From Anodontia alba (Eukaryota; Mollusca; Bivalvia; Lucinida; Lucinidae): a DNA stretch of 64,000 bases. Numbering within the stretch: the stretch's first letter is position 1; the number at the start of each line of letters is the position of its first letter. This document shows, in pieces, positions 32,966 to 44,889 of the stretch. Under the pieces are notes generated by a model. The model saw only the letters and a list, made by a program, of their open reading frames with translations, searched no databases and was not told the DNA's origin. Both the position numbers and the translations under genes were made by a program. Location of the stretch: NCBI GenBank assembly GCA_964016985.1, contig OZ024826.1, forward strand, positions 63,556,910 through 63,620,909, given 5' to 3'.

Positions 32966-33452
32966 GGCCTCGGTGGCTCATTTGGATACGCCGTCTGACT
33001 GGAGACCAGGAGGTCACGGGTTCAACCCCCGCTGAGGTTGGCAACATTCTTTCGTGGAGATTGATCATGAAATATTTTCTACGGTCATTCTCTCCCTTCC
33101 GCTGATTCAAGAAGGGCAGTTGTCAGTTTCTGGCAAAAGAATGTGCACAATACTGGTTAACCGCTTAGGGGACTAAGCCTGCCCAGTAAACGTGCAGTTA
33201 GGTAAACTGACCGCGCTCAACATGACCACATTGGGTTGACTGGGCCGTAAAACCTCAACACAAACAAACATTCTCTCCCTTCTGCTGATTCAAGAAGGGC
33301 AGTTGTCAGTTTCTGGCGAAAGAATGTGCACAATACTGGTTAACCGTTTAGAGGACTATTCCTGCCCAGTAAACATGTGGTTAGGTAAACTGACCGCGCT
33401 CGACATGACCCCATTGGGTTGACTGGGCCGTAAAACCTCAACACAAACAAAC
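32966..33452 (+). mobile_element. Composite SINE family 1 (full unit plus headless unit)
   Basis: A full unit with tRNA head (GGCCTCGGTGGCTCATTTGG; 32966-33269) runs straight into a second body that starts ATTCTCTCCCTTCTGCTG (33270-33452). A single exact duplication, AAAAGTCTACAA, encloses both (32954-32965 and 33453-33464). The second unit starts at a different point from that at 24 kb, so the two composites arose separately. Confidence 0.9.
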
Positions 33453-33464
33453 AAAAGTCTACAA

Positions 33465-33975
33465 AATTAGTATTAGCCCAGTAGCCGCACACTGATACAA
33501 TATTTTGGAATTTATATTAGAACTACCATCTGCAGAAATATTTACTGAGCATGTTATAATTCCTGAATGAGTTGATACTTGGACTGCTACTAGATACTGT
33601 TGCAAAGTTTTGTTTAAGCCAAGCCCCAGTCCTTTGATTAGTATGACTGCTAGGAGGTATCTTTTTTTTCTTCTCATTATCACATCTTTACCCAGACTAC
33701 CGATGAGCAGCAAACAGTGTACATCCTGATCAGATACAGTGTTATGCATCTTTAGATGTGGTTCTGCACTGCTTGTTCAGGCCTGGTTGTTCAGATATTT
33801 AGGATGGATGTGGTAACACTTTCCAAATACAGGTCTTGCATTTCTTCAGATTGTTTTCTTTATTATCTTTGAAGGTAAGAACAGTACTTTAAAATCTCAT
33901 CTGTTGGTATGTAACACTTAGCACTCTGGCTAAAGTTTTCAACATCAAATTGAACTATTTTGTTCTTATTTTTCT
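33465..33975. other. Intergenic, no supported gene
   Basis: Contains the phrase GCAGCAAACAGTGTACATCC then TGATCAG (about 33705-33735), a fragment of the internal region of the TTAA MITEs at 6501 and 39881. Nothing else is recognised. Confidence 0.4.
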
Positions 33976-33977
33976 CC

Positions 33978-34045
33978 AGAAGAACAGGTTTTGACATTTC
34001 ATGCAAATGGAGAGAATTTGCATGAAATGTCGGAATCTGTTTTCT
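33978..34045. repeat. Hairpin repeat, ATGAAATGTCAAA family, copy 3
   Basis: GACATTTCATGCAAAT and ATTTGCATGAAATGTC form a perfect 16-bp stem around a loop of eight bases, within longer imperfect arms. Confidence 0.8.
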
Positions 34046-34287
34046 AATTGTCGTCTGCTGAATAAGACTAGAGAGTGGTAAAGGTTAAGGTTTGCAAAAT
34101 GTACTTTTTATACATCTTGTGTTATAACCTGGCACTATCACTAAATCAGTAATAGACTGATCTAGCAGTCTTGATCTTTTTCCCTGATGTATTTATTTTA
34201 TCTCTCAAACTAAGGTTGTTAGGGTAAAGGTAAGAGCCTTCTCTTCCATTATCTATAGCAGGAACCAGAACCAAAATAAAGACTTAA

Positions 34288-34449
34288 CAACAACAACAAC
34301 AACAACCGCAACAAAAAATTTTGTACAAGCGAGGGTTTAATTACATTGGTCAATGATAATCACATGGACAACTGCCTTAAGGAAACTTTGGCGTTTGTAT
34401 ACTGTGGCTCGATTGTAAACAATCAAACCCTCCCCACCCTCCCCTCTCA

Positions 34450-34475
<26 letters not shown>
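34288..34475. repeat. (AAC)n and poly(A) simple repeats
   Basis: An (AAC)n run lies near 34288-34306 and a poly(A) run of about 27 bases at 34449-34475. No coding evidence. Confidence 0.8.
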
Positions 34476-34481
<6 letters not shown>

Positions 34482-34699
34482 GCAAGAAAGAAAACCATAG
34501 AAATTTACCATTGATAGCAAAACATTAAGGGTTTCAAGAGCAGAAAATAGCAGAAAAAACAACAATAGCTAAACAGTGTGTTCAACTCTTCATTCTTTTA
34601 GAAAGAAATTGGCACATTTGTGTGGTGAGGAAAAAGGAATTCCTCTCCAAATGGGGAAAGGTAGATGCAAGTTGAGGACTTTAGATTACTTGATACACA

Positions 34700-34885
34700 A
34701 ATATTATGCCATTTTTTTTTGCAAGGGAAACAAATTTTTTGACTTCCTGTTTGCTTTCCTGCACATCAAATCTCTTCTGAAAGAGGTCTATTTTAAAAGG
34801 AAAGAATTTGCTCCTATGGGTCTACTTTAAAATAAAAGAAATTCTTTCCATTTAGAGTAGACCCTTTTTCAGAAGGGAATCTAAA
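34700..34885. repeat. Dispersed hairpin repeat (GGAAAGAATTTGCTCC family)
   Basis: GACTTCCTGTTTGCTTTCCTG, then TTAAAAGGAAAGAATTTGC and the opposed AATTCTTTCCATTTAGAGTA and CCCTTTTTCAGAAGGGA. Same family as 8440, 25850 and 27425. Confidence 0.6.
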
Positions 34886-34960
34886 AAAGTATCCATTGCC
34901 CATAATATGATACTATAAGCAATATGTGTTAATATGGAAGTTAGAAAAACAGAGACAATC

Positions 34961-35132
34961 CTTCCGCTGATTCAAGAAGGGCAGTTGTCAGTTTCTGGCG
35001 AAAGTATGTGCACAATACTGGTTAACCCCTTAGAGGACTAAGCCTGCCCAGTAAACGTGTGGTTAGGTAAACTGACCGCGCTCGACATGACCCCATTGGG
35101 TTGACTGGGCCGTAAAACCTCAACACAAACAA
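34961..35132 (+). mobile_element. SINE family 1, 5'-truncated
   Basis: Body from CTTCCGCTGATTCAAGAAGG to the tail CTCAACACAAACAA. An exact 12-bp duplication, ACAGAGACAATC, lies at 34949-34960 and 35133-35144. The head is absent. Confidence 0.93.
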
Positions 35133-35144
35133 ACAGAGACAATC

Positions 35145-36412
35145 AGGCAAGTAAGTACATTTAAAAAAACTATTGATTTTAATTTCAAGGTAAATTTGTT
35201 ATTTGCATATTATTGAATATTCATGTACTTAATATATAACAAATGTTTTGGGAAAGCTTGCTTGCCATAAACTTGTACAGGTACATCATTTATTAGGTTC
35301 ATCTTTAAACCATGTAATATACAAAACCCTGCTAAAATGAGCCATGTTATAAAGAGTTTTGTGAATATTCATGGTAATTACGGTACTCCTTCATACAGTG
35401 TAGACGGATTGGACTGTCTAAATACACATTTGAAACTTGTTCAATGTTGACTTTTTCTCCAGTTGCTTTAATATTTATTTTATTTGAATAATAATAACAA
35501 TAATAATAACAACACTTGTAAATTAGAATGATGGCAGTCTTGAGTTTATGGTTTAAGATGGGGTAGGCGAACCTCTTATGACCTTGGCGTGAAGGGAAGA
35601 TAACCCCCCTCTCTGTCTCTCTCCTTCTCAACAAAACAGATAAACCGGTCTTGTGACATATTTTTGACTTGGGCATTTACTGGTTTTAACAACATCAATG
35701 TTGCCATGATTGCATCGATAATAGTTGTATACCTGTACATATCATGAGGAAATGAGCTATATAGTTAAGCCAGTGGATTCCGTTCAGATCCTTTCACATT
35801 TGTACGGATAAACATGTATTGTTATTTCTTAGAACAAATGAATATTGTTTTAACTAATATTTACCATGAAAATTCTAATTGATGCCCGGGCATTTATTAG
35901 AATCATCATCCAACAAAAAATAGAGGTGGGCGTTTATAAGAGGCTGTATACCTCTGGCAGGCATGGCGACTGTTTAGCGATGTTGACAGAAAACTATAAT
36001 AGGTACTAGCTGTATGTTTGTATTGCCAATATGGCGACACAAAGTACTCTCTCAGTAAATCAGGAAAGTCACTGAACTTTTATGATGGGTGGAGGTCTAG
36101 TAATTCCTTGCTCTCATGACTTATTTGGTCTAAGAGAAAAAAAAAAAGGATTTGTTCGTTCTGTGATTTAACAATAGATTCGGAAACATACCATAATTAT
36201 AAGGAAGGATCGGTTCTGAATGGCCACCGTGGGCGTTTAATAGAGGCTCCAAATTTTTCGAAATCATCCAAAAATTGGTCACTTTTGGGGTCAGAAACAG
36301 GGGCTGGGCATTTGTTTGCGCATGGGCGTCTATTAGAATTATTACGGTATATAAAATATTTTCTTGTAATCAGACAGTATACACTTCCTGTACGTGTATA
36401 CCGAACCTCTTT
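35145..36412. other. Intergenic, with a dispersed repeat at 35880-36350
   Basis: No gene is supported. A possible repeat has GGGCATTTATTAGAATCATC near 35888, GGGCGTTTATAAGAGGCTG, GGGCGTTTAATAGAGGCTCC near 36230 and GGGCGTCTATTAGAATTATT near 36325. The same phrase thus recurs inside one element, but I cannot classify it. Confidence 0.4.
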
Positions 36413-36413
36413 A

Positions 36414-38240
36414 TTAGCTCACCTGTTGTCCGTCCGTCCGTCCGTAGTTAGCATTTCACTTTTTCGACATCTCCTCCAGAACCATAAGTTGGATTGAGCT
36501 GAAACTTAGTGGGAGGCATTGTGGCAACATGGAGATTCAGAATTGCTAAAATCGTTCAAATCTGATATCCAAGATGGCCACCATGGCGACCATCTTGAAA
36601 TTCTTTAAATGACCTCTCCTCCCAAACCGTAAGTCGGATTGAGCTGAAACTTGATGGGAGGCATCACAGTGACATAGAGATTCAGAATTGTTAAAATCGT
36701 TCCGTTCCAATATCCAAGATAGCCGCCATGCCGACCATCTTGAAATTCTTCAAACAACATCTCCCGAACTGTAAGTCTGATTGAGCCAAAACGATGGGAA
36801 GCATCACAGTGACATGAAGATTCAGAATTGCTAAAATCGTTCTGTTCCATTGTCCAAGATGGCCACCAAGGATCTCCTTCAAAACCATCAGTCAGATTGA
36901 GCCAAAACTTTATGAGAGGCATCGGAGCAACATAGAGATTCAGAATTGCTAAAATTGTTCCGTTGCAATATCCAAGATGGCTGTCATGGAGGCCATGAAA
37001 TTCTTCAAACCACATCTCCTCCCAAACCGTAAGTTGTATTGAGCTAAAACTTGATGGGAAGCATCACAGTTACACAGAGATTCAGAATTGCTAAAATCAT
37101 TCCTTTCCAATATCCAAGTTGGCCGCCACCATACAAAAGAAATTCTACAAAAGACATCTAATCCCATATAAGTCAGATTGAGCTGAAACTTGATGGGAGG
37201 CTTTGGAGAGTTATAGCGATTCAGAATTGCTAAAATAGTTCTGTCCCGATATCCAAGATGGTAGCCATCTTGAAATTCTTCAAACGACATCTCCTCCCAA
37301 ACCATAAGTCAGATTGAGCCAAAACTTGATGGGAGGCATTGGAGCAATATAAAGATTCAGAATTACTAAAGTTGTTCCGTTCCGATATCCAAGATGGCAG
37401 CCTTGAAATTCTTCAAATGACATCTCCTCCCAAACCATATGTTTGATTGAACCAAAACTTGATGGGAAGCATCACAGTGACACAGAGATTCAGAATTGCT
37501 AAAATCATTTTGTTCAGATGTCCAAGATGGCCGTTATCTTGAAATTCTTCAAACAACATCTCCTCCCAAACCATAGGTCCGGTTGAGCCAAAACTTGATG
37601 GGAGGCATTGGCGCGACATAGAGATTCAGAATTGCTAAAATTGTCAGCCTTCTTGAAAATCTTAGAACAACATCTCTGGCTTTCTTTTAAGTCTTCAATT
37701 GTTATCTGCTCCCGAACAGTAAGTCGGATGGAGGGGAAACTCGGTGGAAGGCATCAGGGCAGCATAGAGATTTAGAATTGCTAAAATGATTCTGTTCTGA
37801 TATCCAAGATGGCCACGATGGCAGACATCTTGAAAATCTTCAGATCACATCTGCTACTGAAGGGAAAGTCTGATTGAGCTTAAACATGATGGGAGGCATT
37901 GTTATGGAAATTCAGTATTGCTAAAATCCTTTTGTTCCAGTGTCCAAGATGGCCACCATCTTGAAATTCTTCAAATCACATCTCCTCCCAAACAGTAAGG
38001 TTGAGCTGAAACTTGATGGGAGGCATCAGGGTGAATGGAGATTCAGAATTGCTGAACCATTCAGTTCCAGTATCCAAGATGACGGCCATGGTGACAGTCT
38101 TGAAACTCTTCAAACAACATCAGATTCTGAATTGCTAAAGGTAATCTGATCTGAGAGCCAAGATGGCCACCATGGCACAATGTAACATATCATGATCAGC
38201 CTTATCCAGGTGAGCGATTTCTGGCCCACTTGGGCCTCTA
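36414..38240 (+). mobile_element. Array element, type F/G, copy 2
   Basis: The left end TTAGCTCACCTG is followed by TTGTCCGTCCGTCCGTCCG. About twelve units of about 150 bp contain GGATTGAGCTGAAACTTG, GAGATTCAGAATTGCTAAAA, ATATCCAAGATGGCC and CATCTCCTCCCAAACC. The right end is TATCCAGGTGAGCGATTTC then GGCCCACTTGGGCCTCTAG. It is more complete than the copy at 26254. Confidence 0.83.
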
Positions 38241-38382
38241 GTAATGTATTTTAAAATTTCCGGATTTTCTTCTGTGATATGAAAATGTGCACCTAATTTT
38301 GAATTTTCGTTTGGATATATTTGACAATTGGCATGGACATACTGAAATATTTTTCATTTTTTTATTTTACAGTAGAATTGGA

Positions 38383-38440
38383 CAAGTCATGCAAATTGAG
38401 ACGATATTCATGAAATGTCAAACCCTATTTTAATATTAAA
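38383..38440. repeat. Hairpin repeat, ATGAAATGTCAAA family, copy 4 (eroded)
   Basis: CAAGTCATGCAAATTGAGAC and TTCATGAAATGTCAAACCC keep the right arm; the left arm is degraded. Confidence 0.55.
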
Positions 38441-38694
38441 TTCGGGAGAAAAAAATCCCCAATTTATGGTTTGCTGAATTTTCCCAGAGTGACAAGCATT
38501 TGTGCATATTTTTAATCAAATTCATAGCTCTAGATAAGATGAAAATTGAGGAAGGTATATTTTTTTTCTTTCTTGATGAAAAATTGTTATCAAAATCACT
38601 GGTTAGGCTTTTCCAGTGAGTACTACAATATATGTTTTTGGGTATCAGTGATTGAAAGAAGAAAACAAAACCATCTTATCTAGAGCTGTAGAAA

Positions 38695-38751
38695 CCCACT
38701 CGACATGACCTAATGGGTTGACTGGGCCATAAAACCTCAACTCACACAAAA
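38695..38751 (+). mobile_element. SINE family 1, 3' end only
   Basis: Only CTCGACATGACC...GGGTTGACTGGGCC and the tail CCTCAACTCACACAAAA remain. An imperfect duplication (AGAGCTGT at 38682-38689 and 38752-38759) marks it as a heavily truncated insertion. Confidence 0.8.
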
Positions 38752-38760
38752 AGAGCTGTG

Positions 38761-39228
38761 AAAACTGATAAGACCAAATTACTGTTTAGTCAATTTACCA
38801 GTATACAGTGCTGCCAGGGACAGAATTGTCTACTGTGGAAAGGTTGCTGTTGTTCAGAGGTGGCTGTTGGTAGGGTCGCCGCTGTATATTGTAATTGTTG
38901 GTTCACCTTTGCTCATGTGAAGTAGCAGTTGCATTGTACCATAGGCATGAAAATGCATGTTCGCATCTGAATGCCTTCATCTAATGTTTGAGGCATGTAA
39001 AATGTAACTGTATTTAAATGAGCTAATTTAAAGGGAAAAGCATGGTTGAAGAACAATGGCTCAGTGAAGGATCTTGACAAACCTTGTATCTTAATGCAAA
39101 TTTCATCAAAATCGGATGATAAATGAAAAAGTTATTAAGTTTGAAGATTTATAAAATGCACTTATGGGCGCCACCATTTTGAATATTTAATGAGGCTTTA
39201 TGACATCATAAAGCCTTAATTAAATAAC
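38761..39228. other. Intergenic, no supported gene
   Basis: A short palindrome, AGGCTTTATGACATCATAAAGCCT, occurs near 39193-39216. The preceding CATCAAAATCGGATGATAAA segment looks repetitive, but no other copy is in the window. Confidence 0.4.
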
Positions 39229-39230
39229 AG

Positions 39231-39368
39231 TCAAACCTGTCTTAAAGGCCACATGTATTAAGCAGTCACCTCTATTAAGAGACCACAGTTTTTGTTCCTT
39301 TAAAAGCCAAATACGTGTAAATTTACCTGTATGAAGCAAGCACAGGTGCTTGCTTAACACAGGTTTGA
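39231..39368. mobile_element. Small MITE with TCAAACCTGT termini
   Basis: TCAAACCTGTCTTAA (39231-39245) is inverted as TTAACACAGGTTTGA (39354-39368), 14 of 15 positions matching. The interior includes a GCAAGCACAGGTGCTTGC hairpin. No coding sequence; superfamily not assigned. Confidence 0.65.
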
Positions 39369-39880
39369 TTATGCAAAACCTAAATGATTAATAGTTGCAA
39401 CAATATGTTACTTCTACAACTGTTTATATAGCTTAAATTTTAGACATAAATTAATTTCGCTTAGTCTGTATTATTAAGAACCTGATTAAATATACAAAAT
39501 GGTGGTGCCTTGATGGCTGTTTGGCAGTCTTTGATTGTCATTAACTTTCTTAGGTTTGTCTGATCTTGATCCGATTTGCATCAAAAATACATGGTTTGTT
39601 TAGCACTTGCAGCTCAGGCAGCTGTTCTTCAATGTTTTTTTTTCTCAGAAGTCAGAACATATTTAACCACTACAGCTGGTGTTTGTGTCATTTGCTGTTG
39701 TTAACTAATTACTGCTGTATTTAAATTAGTTATTTAAAAAGAAAATGATGCAGTAGAATTGTAATTTAAGATGAAATATGCCCTGTACAAATAATTTGAA
39801 TAAAAGCAGGCAGCATGATAATATTTATTCTGTTTTTGAAAAGCAAGGATCTATAAGTGAAATAGGAGGCCCTCTCTTAA

Positions 39881-40127
39881 CCCTTATCCTGCTGTTCATG
39901 ACAACCCCTACCTTTGCAAACAATGTAGATCCAGATCAGACGGCTTCTGAAGAAGCCATCTGATCAGGATCTACACTGTTTGTCATTCAGTTTGTGAATT
40001 TGAACAAAAACATTATATGATGTAATCTGATTGGCTGATAGTCAGAAATGGGTGTGGATTATAAAATTATTCAGCAGGATAAGTCAGAAATGGGTGTGGA
40101 TTATAAAATTATTCAGCAGGATAAGGG
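39881..40127. mobile_element. piggyBac-type MITE, copy 2
   Basis: CCCTTATCCTGCTG and its complement at the other end are flanked by TTAA (39877-39880 and 40128-40131). It lies in the opposite direction to copy 1. The 42-bp segment starting GTCAGAAATGGGTGTGGA is tandemly duplicated (40041 and 40083), explaining the longer size. The interior holds GATCCAGATCAGACGGCTTC opposed to GAAGCCATCTGATCAGGATC. Confidence 0.87.
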
Positions 40128-40343
40128 TTAAGGGAAAGTAAGAACTTTCTCTTGGACCTTGTATCTAGGAATAATAACCACCTCAGAACCCAGAATAACT
40201 TCACAGTTTGGGTGCTGAGTGTTTTGTCAGTTTTAGCATATATAGTTGACTGTCGACAAACATGTCGGGTCTTTCTTGTTTTAAACCTTGAAGTGTCATT
40301 CAAACTTGTAGCAGAAAACATTCTAAAATATTTTTATATTTTT

Positions 40344-40428
40344 CTGAGAAAATAAGGCTCGATACTTCATGTACGTAAACTGATTGCTTAGCAGACAGAT
40401 CACATGAAATTTCTAGCCCTGTTTTCTA
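40344..40428. repeat. Hairpin repeat, ATGAAATGTCAAA family, copy 5 (diverged)
   Basis: GAGAAAATAAGGCTCGATAC and CATGAAATTTCTAGCCCTG with TTTTCTAAAA form imperfect arms. Confidence 0.5.
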
Positions 40429-40429
40429 A

Positions 40430-41994
40430 AAAAAAACAAAAGAATTTTATCTGCTGATGTTATGACTGGTACTTAACGAGTTAAATAACCGAGTTTTAAT
40501 ATTTTGTGTGTATATATTTATTGTTGATGCAGTCTACTGCTGCATGAAAAATATAACTAGCATGTATTAGGTTATAGCCTGCTTTGTTCTATCAGTAGTG
40601 TGGTTTTATAAATATCTTTGTATATAGCATTATCACAGTGTTTGATATGTATGGCCAAGAGAAAAGTGATATTGTCTGGTGCTAAACAGGTCAATACATG
40701 TATCACATCTTATACATCAACGTTCATATTTCTGCACTTCTTACATTTCTCTGTATCAGAGCATTAAATTTTCTCAAACTTGTAGAGAATAGCTTTTAGT
40801 TTGACTCTGGTGCTTAATTGCAAAATAAAATTCAGCAACAACATTAAAACAATATTCTTTTTATTGGTAATGTAATTACCCCAAATATTTGACCATCTTA
40901 ACTATCACCATCCTTTGTCTAAAAGTCCTGAGTTTTTAACATTGTAGACATCTTCTTCAAATTGCTATTCTAACACACTCGCCCATATTGTCAATGGTAA
41001 GAAAATGAATTTTATTGTGCAACAATTTACTGGGTGAAAGAGTGTGACGCGAAGAAGAGCTGTTTTATGACATCATGTCGAATTTTTCTGATATCACATG
41101 TTGTATCCTTGATGTTAGACGGTATAACATTGTTTTCGTGCATCAGATATGTTGTAAAAATGAGCAGTTGCATACAATACAGTCAAAAGAGTTTGCAGGA
41201 GTCTTTTCAAAAATGGTGAATACTAGGGAGAATCTGAATGAAACAAATGAGTTTACTTCAATTTTTAGTGTGTTAGAATCAGATTAAATCAGTTTTAGTG
41301 TGTGAATTTTTGAGCAATAATTCACTGTTTATAGTTCAGTATTAAGAAGATAAATCACTCACCCTTCGGGCTTGTGATTTGATCTACTTTACCACTGACC
41401 TCCAAGTAGTGATTTATTACTCAACAATTCATTGCTAGAGCTGATCTGTTTATTTGATCCGGGATCTGTTCTGTTTTATTGGGCATTTCTATATGAATAT
41501 TTAGGGTACATATGGTATTGTCAAACGTGATTTCTGTGAACTGAGGTTCATGTCATAAGATTACCGTATTTACCCTAAATATTTGGACAGACTGGCCTGA
41601 ACAAACAGTGTAGACTCAGAATGCAGCATATGATCAGGATCTACAGTGTTTGCCTCTTATTCAGCAGTTTTTCACCATATCAACAGGACTTTTTCAAATA
41701 AAGGACAAGTATGGGAAGAAGTTAAGGTGTCAGAATAATTAGGGTAAATACTGCATGCATTTTGTTTGCTTACAATGAAGTAGAAAGTAGAGCTTATTCA
41801 TTGTTTTGGGTAAAGATTCTTGTAGATTGGGTTGAGGGCATTTATCGGACATTGGTTCATGTATTATACATGTATAAGTACAGATATAGTAATTATGTTT
41901 GGGAAATAAATGGTAGCAGTTTTATGTAATTATTTTATTATTTCTTAACCTTTACCACTCTCTTGGCTAATTCAGTGATGAATGGGTGATATTT
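40430..41994. other. Intergenic, with a candidate 313-bp TIR element
   Basis: ATTCTAACACACT at 40967-40979 is exactly inverted at 41267-41279 (AGTGTGTTAGAAT). The interval has two overlapping frames of about 60-70 codons with no family resemblance. A fragment of the TTAA-MITE interior (ATCAGGATCTACAGTGTTTG) lies near 41635. No gene is supported. Confidence 0.35.
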
Positions 41995-42606
41995 GTTTAG
42001 CTCACCTGAGCTATGCTCAGGATGAGCTATAGTGACCACTTTTTGTCCGTCGTCTGTCCGTGCTTCCGTCGGGTAACATTTTCAAACGACTTCTGTTCTC
42101 TGAAGGCGCTGAGCCAGTTTTACTCAAGTTTCACATGGAACCTCCTATGTTAGGGGAAGGAAAGATTGCTAAAAGGGTTGTGGTCAGTTGACCAAGATGG
42201 TGACTGGCACAGTGGCTCATTTGGTAGAGCGTCCGCTTTGTGACCGGGAGGTTGCGGGTTCGATGCCCGACCAAGTCATATCAAAAACTTTAAAACAGGT
42301 ACTAGCTGCTCTTTCGCTTGGCGCTCAGCATCAAGAAAGTAGAGCTAGGAATCAGAACTGGTCAGCTCAGTGTCAGTATAATGTGACTGAGTGGGATATC
42401 ATGTTAAGTGTCTGGGGCGTGATATTTCAGTGAGGCAGCACTCTAAAAGTGAGCATTGAGCTCCCTGCCACATCCAGACACCGTCGCGATATGACTGAAA
42501 GATTGTTGAAAGCGACATAAGCCTGAATAAAACACAAACAAATTGACCAAGATGGCCACCATGCACATATATGCTAAAACTCTTTAAAAATATTTTTCTC
42601 CAGAAT
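41995..42606 (+). mobile_element. Array element, type B, copy 2, left part
   Basis: The left end TTAGCTCACCTGAGCTATGC with GCTCAGGATGAGC matches 16203 and 61802. It is interrupted by a SINE (42201-42542) and then cut at TCCAGAAT (42599-42606) by the 7.1-kb LINE insertion. The right part resumes at 49691. Confidence 0.82.
42201..42542 (+). mobile_element. tRNA-derived SINE, family 2
   Basis: The head has A box TGGCTCATTTGGTAGAGCG and B box GGTTCGATGCC. The body ends CCAGACACCGTCGCGATATG, ACTGAAAGATTGTTGAAAGC and TAAAACACAAACAAA. An exact 13-bp duplication, TTGACCAAGATGG, lies at 42188-42200 and 42543-42555. It is unrelated in body to family 1. The GATATGACTGAAA..TTGTTGAAAG segment resembles conserved 3' domains of bivalve SINEs; that assignment is from memory. 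Confidence 0.93.
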
Positions 42607-43047
42607 CGAGGTAGGTGGCTGCCTTCTGCTACTGTGGCAGTGGGGTAAAACCCCCAACATAACAGAGCTATCGTCCGTTCAACTGGTATAATTTCTGACT
42701 AGAAAATTAAATTTATTGAAATGCATCTTAAATTGGAAAAACATATAAAAATAAACCTCTCGAGATCTATCCTTTTAAACCTTTCCTATCTCATGTTACT
42801 AACATGCTACATTTGTTTGTGTATCATCCTTTGCCTGTGGGTCGCACATGGGACGAAGATTTTAACCTCATCTGTATTTAACATTTGTGTTTGTCTTGTG
42901 TTAGTGTCATTTTTCCGAACTCTAGCATTCTCCACATTAAGATGTAAAAGATGCATTTAATATTGTTAGATAAGAAACTAGCCATTTTGTTGCAAAGAAA
43001 AGCAGCTACTAATCATCAAGGTATGAAAGCTACATATCATCTAACAC

Positions 43048-44095
43048 AGAAGACCTCTATGCTGATGACCTTGTTATCATCACTGAATCGCTTGAGGAAT
43101 GTGTCAGGAGGCTCTTGACATGGAAAGAAGCAATGGAGAAGAAAGGACTGAGAGTAAATGCAGGAAAGACAAAGATCATGATCTGCAGTACGGGACTGGA
43201 CCTCCTGTAGAGTTCAGGCGAGTTTCCATGTGCCGTCTGTTGCACTGGAGTGGGCAGCAACAGCATCTTCTGCAATGGCTGCAAGCACTGGGTGCACAAG
43301 AAATACAGTGGGCTCAAGCACTTGAAAAAAGACCCTGACTACAAATGTACACGGTGCTAGGGAACTGCAAGCCCCTTGGCCCTTGGATGGCAGACCACAG
43401 AAGGAAGTCCAGATCGGACCTGACAAGCTTGAGGTGGTAGCTTCCTTTTGCTACCTAGGAGACATGCTGTCAGCAGCAGGTGGCTGTGAACTTTCAACCA
43501 CAACACATGTGAAAACCGCCTGGAAGAAGTTCAAGGATCTGCTACCAGTTCTCTCTTCACGCCACCTCTCTTTCAAAACACGTGGCCGTGTGTACAGCTC
43601 TTGTGTGCGGAGAACAATGCTCCATGCCAGCGAGACTTGGCCATTGACAAAGCTAGACCTCCAGCGTCTGCAGCGAAATGATAGGGCAATGATCAGACAG
43701 ATCTGCAATGTCAGACCGCAAGACATTGTCACCACCAGGTCCAATGAGCTACTTGTGTGGCTTGGCATTGAGGATCTGGACCTCATTCTGAAGGAGAGAA
43801 GACTCCGATGTTATGGACGTGGAACACTCCACTGGTGCAGTCAAGACAGCCTTTGACATACAGGTTGATGGAAAGCGTGGGCCTGGGAGGCCCAAGATGA
43901 CATGGAAACAGCTGACAGAGAGGGATTGCAGAGAGTGGAAGCTCTCGGCCATCAACCCTCATGATAGACATACCTGGAGATCTGGTGTGAGATCTGCCAT
44001 GAGTGCAGCAAGCCAGCTATCTGGAAGGGGGCCCACTGGTGTGGATGTTGTCCCTGTACCTGCATGTTAATCAAAAATCTGATTATGATATGATA
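43048..44095 (+). pseudogene. RTE-like LINE fragment, copy 2
   Basis: This is a 5'-truncated copy of the element at 1-1497. It starts at motif C (LYADDLVIITESLEEC) and continues through the PHD-like finger to the same terminal tail and an ATATGAT repeat end. It has in-frame stops (for example near 43207 and 43358), a Cys-to-Tyr change in the finger (near 43306), a small insertion near 43378 and a deletion near 43815. It interrupts the 5' region of the larger LINE, so it is younger than that element or came in with it. Confidence 0.88.
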
Positions 44096-44889
44096 TGATG
44101 ACAGCTTGTTTGTTTGACTCTCTTAAAAAATTGAATCCTTTCATTAACATAAACTATTTTATTCTAAATATGGATCTCCTTATGATAAAATTAACTTTTT
44201 AATTACCCAGACGTTTTCGGCCTCCCTTGTCTGTAGGGAATAAAATTTACAGATCACTTTCCTTCTGTAGTGGATAGGGTGTAATTCCCTATTGAAACAT
44301 GAACCACCTGTTTGCCATGGGTGGTGTCTGGTATGTTGGGAGAGGGGAACCTGATGATTGAGAAAAGCCCAGGGATCTCCAGCTTTTCAATACATCATTT
44401 TGGCCCTTATTTCAGATAGACGAGTGGTTTGGGCTAGATCTGGCCTTAATCAATCGGCTCAGTCGTGCCGAGCTCTAGAAGCACACAACTTGTTCTTGGC
44501 TTCTTTCTCTCTTTCATACGTATCTATATGGTACAAACCGGGCCTATTTTTCTCTTATTCCTCTAACTTTTAGTGAGTTTCGAATGGGCGGCGCCTGATG
44601 GGTCAATTGGTGGGCTTGTATTGGGGCTTTGGCAGAAACCTCTGTGAGAGTGAGGATGTGGTTAGTGGGGATGAACCCAACTGTTCATAAATTTTTCATT
44701 GAAATTTAGATGAATAGTTGGGGAGTCATATAAACATGAGGTCAAGCTGAAGACTCTGATCTTGACACCGAGTATAATAGCAATGTAGCCTTTGCGTTAG
44801 AAATAGGAGATCCATTTCTGTTAAACGTCCCCTTGTAGGGCTTCATGGAGGGTGGGGCGCATAGCTATTGAATAAAAAACTTATCACCA

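Noticed and set aside
35347..35676. 109-codon minus-strand ORF
   Set aside because: It contains low-complexity TAT/AAT-derived residues and no recognisable domain.
36605..37619. Minus-strand ORFs of 65-136 codons
   Set aside because: They are translated units of the F/G array with no independent evidence of coding.
42721..42960. 79-codon hydrophobic ORF as a membrane protein gene
   Set aside because: It lies in the presumed 5' region of the LINE insertion, with no family resemblance or splice context; it could be chance in AT-rich DNA.
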